6,368 nucleotides of DNA, from the NCBI GenBank assembly GCA_945871335.1, contig CAMBWM010000135.1:1-6368 (forward strand), given 5' to 3'. The position numbers and the translations under genes are program-made. The notes under the pieces were generated by a model that did not search any database, had not been told where the DNA came from, and saw nothing but the letters and a program-made list of their open reading frames with translations. This DNA is from Polaromonas sp. YR568 (GTDB lineage: Bacteria; Pseudomonadota; Gammaproteobacteria; Burkholderiales; Burkholderiaceae). Positions 1 through 5,771 of this stretch are shown one piece after another; position 1 is the first letter of the stretch, and each line of letters opens with the position of its first letter.

Positions 1-1418
1 TCGAGATGCGCGCGCAATTGCTGCAGCTTCAGTTTTTCATTACCTCCCTGAAGCCAGAGGTTTTCGTACTCCCCAGGGTCATGGGCATGATCGAACAGTT
101 CGGCAAGATCGTGTCCGTGATAGAAAATGCTTTTGTAGCGTCCGTCAAACACCATTGAAGCGTGTGTGGCGTCGGGGTGTCCGCCCATGGCATCCCGGTA
201 TTCGCATACCACTGCCTTCTTGTGCACGGACGGATCTGCTTTTCCGCGCAATATAGGCAAGAGCGACTTGCCCTGCATCGACGCCGGTACTTCCATGCCG
301 CATGCGTCCATTAGCGTCGGTGCCACATCGATCGTTTCGACCAAGGCGTTGCTATGCATTCCGGCCGAAAATTCACCAGGCCACGACATGATCAAAGGTA
401 CACGCACGAGACCGTCAAAAAACCGGCAGCCTTTCAATACCAGTCCGTGGTCGCCGAGCAACTCGCCATGATCGCTCATGAAAATCACAATGGTGTCTTC
501 CAGTTGGTTGCTATCGCGCAGCGCCTGCATGATGCGGGCGAACTGATCGTCGATCTGCTCGATCATCGCGTAGTAGTTTGCCTTAAGTTCTAGCGCGTCA
601 TACTCGTTATGGGATGAGGCGATAGCATCGTGGCTGTCGGCTGAGACAGGCGAGATTTTTTTTCTAACGCGCGGGTCGTCTGCCACCTTTGTTTGCTGAT
701 CGATCTTCACAAAAGCTCGCTGGCGCTCGATGTCCGATTCGCGAAAAAGTGGCAAAGGTAAAGAGGCCGGTTTGTAGCGACTCAAATATTCCGGTGGTGC
801 ATCGAAAGGCCCATGCGGGTCGAATGTATTCACGCTGATCATCCACGGCCGGTCACGGCGTTCGGTCAGAAAGCGGATAGCCATCTCCGAACACCAGGTG
901 GTCTGATGAAATTCGCTCGGAATCCCGGGGCCGCAAAAATAGTTGGTAGTCGAATACAGTTCAACCGGGTCCACTTTCTTCTCATGCCGCAGCCAATTTT
1001 CATAGTCGTGACCATAGGCTTGATCGGGCGTCGGGTGGTGGCTCCATTGAAACACACGATAGCCGTCGTCTGTGCGCACTTCGTAGTTCTTTGCCGCAGC
1101 GAGGTGCAGCTTGCCAACCAGAGCGCAGTCGTAGCCGGCCTCTGCAAAGCGCTTGGTAACAAGCTTTTCATGCGGCGGAAACCAAGCATTGCCATTGCGG
1201 TAGACGTGATGCGATGCCGGATAGCGGCCAGTCAGAAACGAAGCGCGCGCCGGGGTGCAGATCGGGCTTTGCGTATAAGCGTGCGTAAAAGCCGTGCCGC
1301 TGTCGATCAGCGCGTCGATCGCATCGGTGCGGATGTGTTCGTTGCCGAGCGCCCGTATAGTGTCCCAGCGTTGCTGGTCGGTGCAGTACCACAAAATGTT
1401 TGGGCGGCGCGATTTCAT
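1..1418 (-). CDS. Sulfatase (alkaline phosphatase superfamily), C-terminus cut by window edge
   Basis: The frame is open from ATG at 1418 to the left edge: 472 codons, no internal stop, C-terminus missing. Seen: a metal-binding start T13-D14-Q15-Q16; signature C54-T-P-A-R58 followed by ASFLTG, whose Cys54 would become formylglycine; G102-K103-L-H105; H202 in FDPHGPF; D316-H317 in SDHGELLGDHG; and K329. These match the ligand and catalytic positions of Cys-type sulfatases. ELFDHAHDPGEYENL (440-454) is the usual near-C-terminal block, so probably only a few dozen residues are missing. The N-terminus (MKSRRPNILWYCTD) has no signal peptide, which implies a cytoplasmic enzyme. It hydrolyses a sulfate ester or a related ester; the substrate is unknown. 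The ATG directly follows the TGA of the upstream sulfatase (no gap), with AAGGG at 1432-1428 as ribosome site, so the two are probably translationally coupled. The K-x-H pair argues against a phosphonate monoester hydrolase, which has Tyr/Thr there. Family is secure, substrate is not. Confidence 0.93.
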   Translation of the reverse strand, partial: MKSRRPNILWYCTDQQRWDTIRALGNEHIRTDAIDALIDSGTAFTHAYTQSPICTPARASFLTGRYPASHHVYRNGNAWFPPHEKLVTKRFAEAGYDCALVGKLHLAAAKNYEVRTDDGYRVFQWSHHPTPDQAYGHDYENWLRHEKKVDPVELYSTTNYFCGPGIPSEFHQTTWCSEMAIRFLTERRDRPWMISVNTFDPHGPFDAPPEYLSRYKPASLPLPLFRESDIERQRAFVKIDQQTKVADDPRVRKKISPVSADSHDAIASSHNEYDALELKANYYAMIEQIDDQFARIMQALRDSNQLEDTIVIFMSDHGELLGDHGLVLKGCRFFDGLVRVPLIMSWPGEFSAGMHSNALVETIDVAPTLMDACGMEVPASMQGKSLLPILRGKADPSVHKKAVVCEYRDAMGGHPDATHASMVFDGRYKSIFYHGHDLAELFDHAHDPGEYENLWLQGGNEKLKLQQLRAHL

Positions 1419-2948
1419 TCAGGCCATCCCTTGTGGTGTCATTGGCGGGCATGCATCGTCGGGGCGACTTTCGATCATATCGTTCAGCTCACGGCGTATA
1501 TGCGTATAAGAATCATCATCAAAGCAGTTGATCATCTCGTGTGGATCTTCCTGCAGGTCATAAAGTTCGCCAGCTCCGCTGAGTAGATCAAGCGTCAACT
1601 TGTACCGCCGTGTACGAACGGTGCGCAGTTGCAATTCGACCCCGGTGCGCGAGGGACGCAAATCCCATTCGGAATAGGCGAAATCGCGGCTTGAATTTTC
1701 AGTTTCGAGCATAGGACGCAAGCTTCGACTATGCGCACCGGCAGGAAGTTGCGTGCCGCCGTAATCGCAAAACGTCTGAGCAAGATCGAGTGTCGATACC
1801 GGATCTTGTACCACCTTGCCCGCTGGCACTCCGGGGCCTTCGAACAACAGGCCGACACGCAGCAAGCCCTCGTAAGGCATCGGTCCCTTCAACACAAGTC
1901 CATGATCACCCAGCCAGTCGCCGTGGTCGGATGAATAGACAATTAAAGTGTTTTCGGCCAGCCCGAGGTCACGCAGCGCGAGGCGCATGCGCCCGACCTG
2001 ATGGTCTATCAGCGAAATCATGCCGTAGTAGTTGGCGGTGAGATGGCGCAGTTGCAATTCGGTTTGTTCAGGCGTGCGCGAGTAGGTCTGACGGATCAAG
2101 CGCATTTCTGCACTAGCCATTTGCGGCGAGCCCTCCATGCTGGCTCGGTGCCACCAGGGTCGGCGCTCGAAGTCGCGCGTCCGATGTTGCGGAATATCAA
2201 CGTCGTCGGGGTGATGCATGTAGCACCAGGGCTCGGGTGCGTCGAAGGCATTGTGCGGGTCAGGAAACGAAGCCCACAAGCAGAACGGCTCACTCTGATG
2301 GCTGCGCAAGAACTCTATGCTGCGGTCGCCAATCCAAGTCGAATTGTGCCAAGCAACCGGCAGGCCCGAATTCCAAGTCTGATGGGCATCGGTCAGCGGC
2401 GGCAAGGCTGTCTTGTAGCGACGCAGCAGTTCGTCGCCTCGGCCCTCGGCATGAAACCAGCGTTCATAGTGCTGTCCGCGCGGCGGTGCCATGGGGGGAA
2501 ACTGATTGTGACCTTCGATCATCAACTCGACATGACCAAAGCCCATGTAGGGTCCGAACCAGTCTGGTCCATAGTTGGCAGTGCTTTCATGGCACTCCGG
2601 TGTACCGGTCGGTGCAAAAGTCTGCGCGCTGCTCAGATGCGCTTTGCCGATTAGTGCCGTTTGGTAGCCCGCATGCGAAAGGGTACCTGCAAAGCCCCGC
2701 TCTCCGACGGCAGTCGGCAAGTCGATGCCGTTGTCGGAAACGCCGTGCGTGCGCGGTAACAGGCCAGTTAGGATCGAAGCTCGGCTGGGCTGGCAGACCA
2801 GATTGGGAGTAATGCAGGCCTGAAAGCGCGTACCGCGTTGCGCCATTTCGTTCAGATGAGGCGTCTTAACGCGTCGGCCCTCGAAGCCATAGCAGTCGCC
2901 GCGCTGCTGATCCGAGGTAATGAACAGAATGTTGGTTTTCTTGTTCAC
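1419..2948 (-). CDS. Sulfatase, Cys-type, cytoplasmic (509 aa)
   Basis: Complete 509-residue sulfatase of the alkaline phosphatase superfamily. Seen: N-terminal NILFITSDQQRGD with metal ligands D13 and Q14; signature C52-Q-P-S-R56 followed by ASILTG, with Cys52 the predicted formylglycine; G101-K102-A-H104; H232 in FPDPHNAFDAP; D341-H342 in SSDHGDWLGDHG; K354; and the C-terminal block ELYDLQEDPHE (461-471). The length is normal for the family. There is no signal peptide, so it should be cytoplasmic. It is a paralogue of the next gene: the 300-360 region is closely similar (ANYYxMI, then ALRD, then DHGxxLGDHGLVLKG). The rest is divergent, and the stretch between K-x-H and the catalytic His is about 30 residues longer here. 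The start is GTG at 2948, 5 bases after the receptor stop; an in-frame start at this point places NILFITSD exactly where the family needs it. Substrate unknown: sulfate ester most likely, phosphodiester or phosphonate ester possible. Confidence 0.95.
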   Translation of the reverse strand: MNKKTNILFITSDQQRGDCYGFEGRRVKTPHLNEMAQRGTRFQACITPNLVCQPSRASILTGLLPRTHGVSDNGIDLPTAVGERGFAGTLSHAGYQTALIGKAHLSSAQTFAPTGTPECHESTANYGPDWFGPYMGFGHVELMIEGHNQFPPMAPPRGQHYERWFHAEGRGDELLRRYKTALPPLTDAHQTWNSGLPVAWHNSTWIGDRSIEFLRSHQSEPFCLWASFPDPHNAFDAPEPWCYMHHPDDVDIPQHRTRDFERRPWWHRASMEGSPQMASAEMRLIRQTYSRTPEQTELQLRHLTANYYGMISLIDHQVGRMRLALRDLGLAENTLIVYSSDHGDWLGDHGLVLKGPMPYEGLLRVGLLFEGPGVPAGKVVQDPVSTLDLAQTFCDYGGTQLPAGAHSRSLRPMLETENSSRDFAYSEWDLRPSRTGVELQLRTVRTRRYKLTLDLLSGAGELYDLQEDPHEMINCFDDDSYTHIRRELNDMIESRPDDACPPMTPQGMA

Positions 2949-2953
2949 CCCAC

Positions 2954-3931
2954 TTACTCCAGCGTGACGCCTGCGGCCTTCAAGACCACCGGCCAGCGCT
3001 CAATCTCTTCGCGAATCATCTTGCCAAACTCTGCGGGACTGGCGCTGGTTGTACTGTCGAGCCCAAAGCTCCCCAGCTTTTCGACGAAGGCCGGTTCGCG
3101 TGCAATGTTTTGAATTTCGCGGTGCAGTCGCGCGATCACTACCTGCGGCGTGCCAGCCGGAGCCACCAGGCCTAGCCACTGCGTCGTTTCAAAATCCGGA
3201 AAACCCGACTCGGCTACTGTTGGTACGTCGGGTAGCAGTGCAGTACGGTTGCGACCGGTGACCGCTATCGCCTTTAATTTACCCGTTCTGATGTGGTTCA
3301 ACACAGGCGCCATACCCAACAAGCCAAGTTTGACCTGACCGCTCATCACGTCCTGGACGGCCTGTCCGCCTCCCTTATAGGGAATTGCCGCGATTTGCAC
3401 TCCGGCTCGGGTCTTGATGGTTTCCAGAGCGACGAATTGGGGACCTGTCAGACTAGGCAGGGCGGCTGATAAGGCCTTGGGGTCTTGACGCGCTAGCGCG
3501 AGCACCTCCCCAAGGTTTTTGGCCGGCAAGGATGGGTGCGCCACCAGCACGTGCACGCCGGTCCCCATCAGGGTGATCGGTGTGAAACTGGTTAACGGAT
3601 CGCGCTGCGAGAGCTTGATGGTGCTGGGAAATGTGTTGGCATCGCCGAATGCCAAAAGTGTGTAACCATCCGGTTCGGCAGTGGCGGCAATATTGGTGCC
3701 AAGCAGAGCACCTGCGCCCGGCCGGTTTTCGATGATCACCGTTTGCTTGAGCGCGGCGCCCAGCGATACGGCCATCAATCTCGATACGACATCATTTGCG
3801 CCTCCAGGCGCTTGCGGAACTATCAGGCGGATCGTGCGCGAAGGCCAGGCCTGGGCGGCCACGGAGAATGCACAGAGGGCCAACAGTATGGCCAAGGCAG
3901 AGCGCAATAACTCTCTGAATATTGGGGACAT
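2954..3931 (-). CDS. Bug-family (TctC-like) periplasmic solute-binding receptor
   Basis: A 325-residue extracytoplasmic receptor of the Bug / tripartite tricarboxylate transporter family. Seen: a signal peptide with charged start (MSPIFRELLR), a hydrophobic stretch 11-25 and an A-Q-A cleavage site after residue 28. The mature start WPSRTIRLIVPQAPGGAND is the hallmark of the family. Further blocks are ENRPGAGALLGTNIAA, EPDGYTLL, the IPYKGGGQAVQDVMSGQV ligand loop, and LLPDVPTVAESGFPDFE. Length is typical. Family members bind small, often carboxylated, ligands in the periplasm and pass them to a TctA/TctB membrane pair or act as sensors. No TctA or TctB gene is in the window, so this is an orphan receptor as far as can be seen. 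It is the first gene of the operon with the two sulfatases, which suggests it captures their substrate or a product precursor. The start ATG at 3931 has a strong ribosome site. Cys20 is not in a lipobox, so it is probably not a lipoprotein. Confidence 0.95.
   Translation of the reverse strand: MSPIFRELLRSALAILLALCAFSVAAQAWPSRTIRLIVPQAPGGANDVVSRLMAVSLGAALKQTVIIENRPGAGALLGTNIAATAEPDGYTLLAFGDANTFPSTIKLSQRDPLTSFTPITLMGTGVHVLVAHPSLPAKNLGEVLALARQDPKALSAALPSLTGPQFVALETIKTRAGVQIAAIPYKGGGQAVQDVMSGQVKLGLLGMAPVLNHIRTGKLKAIAVTGRNRTALLPDVPTVAESGFPDFETTQWLGLVAPAGTPQVVIARLHREIQNIAREPAFVEKLGSFGLDSTTSASPAEFGKMIREEIERWPVVLKAAGVTLE
2957..2960 (-). promoter_or_regulatory. Ribosome binding site deciding the GTG start of the 509-aa sulfatase
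   Basis: Read on the minus strand, GGAG lies in the last sense codons of the receptor gene (CTG GAG TAA) and is followed by 8 bases and then GTG. The spacing is normal for a Shine-Dalgarno site. It supports GTG at 2948 and translation coupled to the receptor gene. Confidence 0.55.
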
Positions 3932-3939
3932 GGTCGATT

Positions 3940-3946
3940 ACCTCCC
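3940..3946 (-). promoter_or_regulatory. Strong ribosome binding site for the Bug receptor gene
   Basis: On the minus strand GGGAGGT stands about 8 bases before ATG 3931. It is an almost perfect Shine-Dalgarno sequence, the best in the window, and fixes the start of the receptor gene. It fits a periplasmic receptor that must be made in larger amounts than the enzymes downstream. Confidence 0.7.
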
Positions 3947-4030
3947 GGTAGATGCGGCGCACCACCCTAGCGTGCCTCAAAAATCCGATTCTAGAAAATG
4001 TATCGAGCTCAGGGAATCCAGCATAATGAG

Positions 4031-4041
4031 ATATCAGATAT
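4031..4041. repeat. 11-bp perfect palindrome, candidate LysR operator
   Basis: ATATC-A-GATAT is a perfect inverted repeat with one central base. It is followed by a second, overlapping dyad, ATTC-CT-GAAT at 4040-4049. Together they lie about 45-60 bases before the LysR start and about 90-120 bases before the receptor start. LysR regulators bind dyads, often of the form T-N11-A; one such frame, T4024 to A4036, overlaps but is weak. Function is a guess from position and symmetry. Confidence 0.35.
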
Positions 4042-4092
4042 TCCTGAATTGATGAACCTAGCCACCGCGATATCCCCATCTTGCACCTGGCC

Positions 4093-4995
4093 ATGGAAAT
4101 CCAACAACTGAAGCTTTTTCTTGCAATTGCCGCCAACGGCAGCTTTTCGCGCGTGGCGACCTTGTTCGCTTTGACACAGTCTTCGGTCAGTAAAAGTATT
4201 TCGGCCCTTGAACAGGAGTGGTCCATCCGCCTCTTCGATCGGACAGGCCGCGGTGCCGCGTTGACACCCGCTGGACGAGCCTTGTTGCCCAAGGCCGAGG
4301 CTCTGGTGGCCGATGCGGCAGAACTGGCTAGCGTTATGGCACAGTGGGGCGCCCCGGTTGCCGGTATCGTACGGCTATGGATTCTGCCTTCGGTCAGCTC
4401 AGTGCTGGTGCATAAGCTGCTTGTAAGCTGTCGGGCCAACTATCCGGGGATTCAGCTTCAGGTATCGGAGGGCACCACCCAAGGGATCGAAGAGGCACTT
4501 GCCGATGGCCGCTGCGATCTGGGGGTGCTTTCGCGCATTCCATCTGTCGACTTGGCCGACTGCCAGCCTTTGTTGTCTAGCCCAATGCTGCTGGTCGCAA
4601 GTCCCCTTGCGCCAGAAGCACAGTTGGCAAGCATCTCTTTTCAACAGGCGGCGGCGTTACCTTTGGTATTGGCAAGCGCGCCCAACAACGCCCGACTCCG
4701 TCTGGAACAGGAAGCAAGACGGCAGAAAATAATCCTTAACGTGGCATGGGAAGTTAACCCTGTGCATCTGGCCAAGGAGATGGTGGTCGCCGAGCGGCTC
4801 TACATGATGGCGACGCGACTCACCGTTGCCGCAGAAGTTGCAGCAGGCGTGTTGGCCGCGATTCCCATCGTGATGCCAGAAATTCAACAAACCTTCTATC
4901 TAGTCGTCGCGGGACGACGAAACTCCAGTGCAGCCGTGCGGGCAGTGGCGCAGATTGTCGAGCAACTGGCCGCTGCGGCCGAAAAGCGGCCGTGA
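4093..4995 (+). CDS. LysR-type transcriptional regulator
   Basis: A 300-residue LysR-family regulator. Residues 1-60 form the winged helix-turn-helix domain (MEIQQLKLFLAIAANGSFS, HTH about 18-37, then LEQEWSIRLFDRTGRG and LTPAGRALLP). A linker helix follows, and from about residue 88 the periplasmic-binding-protein-like effector domain (GIVRLWILPSVSSVLVHKLL, then GRCDLGVL and LPLVLAS). The length is typical. It is read divergently from the Bug receptor and sulfatase operon, so by the usual rule it probably controls that operon in response to the substrate or a metabolite, and also its own gene. The frame is also open upstream to a TTG at 4081; ATG 4093 was chosen because LysR proteins begin a few residues before the conserved L-x-x-F block. 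No clear Shine-Dalgarno sequence precedes either start, which suggests low expression. Identity as a LysR regulator is firm; effector and targets are inferred. Confidence 0.93.
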   Translation: MEIQQLKLFLAIAANGSFSRVATLFALTQSSVSKSISALEQEWSIRLFDRTGRGAALTPAGRALLPKAEALVADAAELASVMAQWGAPVAGIVRLWILPSVSSVLVHKLLVSCRANYPGIQLQVSEGTTQGIEEALADGRCDLGVLSRIPSVDLADCQPLLSSPMLLVASPLAPEAQLASISFQQAAALPLVLASAPNNARLRLEQEARRQKIILNVAWEVNPVHLAKEMVVAERLYMMATRLTVAAEVAAGVLAAIPIVMPEIQQTFYLVVAGRRNSSAAVRAVAQIVEQLAAAAEKRP

Positions 4996-5045
4996 AGTAT
5001 GCCCATCAGTGCATTGCTAGGCGCTTTGAAGCAGGACGTGCGTAC

Positions 5046-5075
5046 AAAAAACCAACTCAGCCTGGCGCCAGGCTG
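5046..5075 (-). terminator. Possible intrinsic terminator of msrA (18-bp perfect palindrome plus T-run)
   Basis: 5058-5075 is a perfect 18-base palindrome (CAGCCTGGC / GCCAGGCTG) that can fold as a 7-bp G+C-rich stem with a 4-base loop. On the minus strand it is followed, after 6 bases, by six T residues (5051-5046). It lies about 94 bases beyond the msrA stop. The gap between stem and T-run is longer than ideal. On the plus strand no T-run follows, so it fits msrA better than the LysR gene. The rest of the convergent spacer 4996-5168 holds nothing recognisable. Confidence 0.45.
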
Positions 5076-5168
5076 CACAGGCACATTAGTTTGCACCCTT
5101 GGCCTTCAAGCCATCCCGGCGCCAGCGGTTGCAGTCGACTCCAAAGCGGCTACGCTGCGTGTGGCCGC

Positions 5169-5708
5169 CTAGGCCTTAACCAGTCTGGCGAAGGTCTTGC
5201 GAAAGTTCTCGACCTTGGGCGCTGCCACGGCCATGCAATAGCCCTGAAAAGGGTTGCGCTCAAAAAAGTCCTGGTGGTAATCCTCGGCCGGCCAGTAGTT
5301 GCTCAGCGGCAGAATCTCGGTGACGATGGGCCTGCCAAACGAATTGGCCTGGCGCATACCGTCCATCATTTTTTGAGCGATGTCGCCTTGCTCTGGCGTT
5401 GAGACATAAATGCCGCTGCGGTACTGGGTGCCGGCGTCATTGCCCTGGCGGTTTAGCGTGGTCGGGTCGTGAATGACAAAAAATATTTCCAGAATCTCTT
5501 CCAGGCTGATTTGTGCCGAGTCAAACACCAGTTTGACTACCTCGTTGTGGCCGGTGTCGCCGGTGCAAACCTGCTCATAGCTCGGCTTGGCCATGTGGCC
5601 ATTGCAATAGCCGGACTCCACGTCCGTGACACCGCGCACCTTGACGTACACCGCTTCGGTGCACCAAAAACAACCGCCGCCCAGGGTGATGGTCTGCAAT
5701 TCGCTCAT
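5169..5708 (-). CDS. msrA: Peptide methionine-(S)-S-oxide reductase MsrA
   Basis: A 179-residue cytoplasmic enzyme that reduces the S-form of methionine sulfoxide in proteins or free, repairing oxidative damage with electrons from thioredoxin. Seen: GGGCFWC with catalytic Cys13, F14 and W15; Y44 in PSYEQVCTGDTGH; E56 in HNEVV; D91 and Y96 in NRQGNDAGTQYRS. These line up with E. coli Cys51, Tyr82, Glu94, Asp129 and Tyr134. Cys158 in FQGYCMAV is the expected resolving cysteine. It is the short form, without the N-terminal extension of the E. coli protein and with no fused MsrB domain. ATG 5708 has AAGGAA (5722-5717) upstream at suitable distance and gives the normal family start. The upstream LysR gene on the same strand ends 63 bases away, so co-transcription is possible but not shown. 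Identification is secure. Confidence 0.97.
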   Translation of the reverse strand: MSELQTITLGGGCFWCTEAVYVKVRGVTDVESGYCNGHMAKPSYEQVCTGDTGHNEVVKLVFDSAQISLEEILEIFFVIHDPTTLNRQGNDAGTQYRSGIYVSTPEQGDIAQKMMDGMRQANSFGRPIVTEILPLSNYWPAEDYHQDFFERNPFQGYCMAVAAPKVENFRKTFARLVKA

Positions 5709-5771
5709 GCGCTTAATTCCTTTTGAAAACTGGCCTTAAAAATCTCATTTTGCCTATCTACACCAGCGCGC
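5709..5771. other. Short spacer between the partial LysR gene and msrA
   Basis: This 63-base A+T-rich spacer lies between two same-strand genes. Apart from the msrA ribosome site it contains only a weak 5-bp A/T hairpin (AAAAT-GAG-ATTTT on the minus strand). No confident terminator or promoter is visible, so whether msrA has its own promoter is open. Confidence 0.4.

Larger units (their letters stand above)
3932..4092. promoter_or_regulatory. Divergent promoter/operator region between receptor operon and LysR gene
   Basis: This 161-base spacer separates two divergently read genes, the classic position for a LysR-type regulator that controls both its own gene and the neighbouring operon. Its middle (about 3975-4060) is visibly richer in A+T than the flanking genes. 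On the minus strand TAGAAT (3993-3988) is a possible -10 box for the receptor operon, but the matching -35 is poor. No convincing promoter can be named for the plus strand. Direction and function are inferred from layout. Confidence 0.55.

Noticed and set aside
664..1452. Several short minus-strand reading frames that make the left sulfatase look broken into pieces
   Set aside because: Reading base by base from ATG 1418 shows one continuous open frame to position 1 with all sulfatase motifs in order. The short frames lie in other phases. There is no frameshift; the gene is only cut by the window edge.
813..1586. Plus-strand open frame of 257 codons
   Set aside because: It lies antisense over the two sulfatases, has no recognisable family motif, and spans their junction. 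It is a by-product of codon bias in the opposite strand.
2001..2654. Plus-strand open frame of 217 codons
   Set aside because: It is antisense to the 509-residue sulfatase and has no domain or ribosome site; coding on the other strand is certain.
3870..3875. Cysteine in the receptor signal peptide as a lipoprotein anchor
   Set aside because: The residue before Cys20 is Leu (A-L-C), which does not fit the lipobox, whereas A-Q-A before W29 is a good type I signal peptidase site.
4081..4092. TTG start giving four extra residues to the LysR protein
   Set aside because: No ribosome site favours it, and ATG 4093 gives the standard LysR N-terminus.
3792..4439. Minus-strand open frame of 215 codons
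   Set aside because: It overlaps the start of the receptor gene, the control region and the LysR DNA-binding domain in the wrong phase, and shows no protein-family features.
4992..5402. Plus-strand open frame of 136 codons overlapping the end of the LysR gene
   Set aside because: Most of it is antisense to msrA, whose catalytic residues are intact, and the part in the spacer has no motif.
5720..5760. A/T-rich hairpin between the right-hand LysR gene and msrA as a terminator
   Set aside because: The stem is only five A/T pairs with no G+C core, too weak to call.
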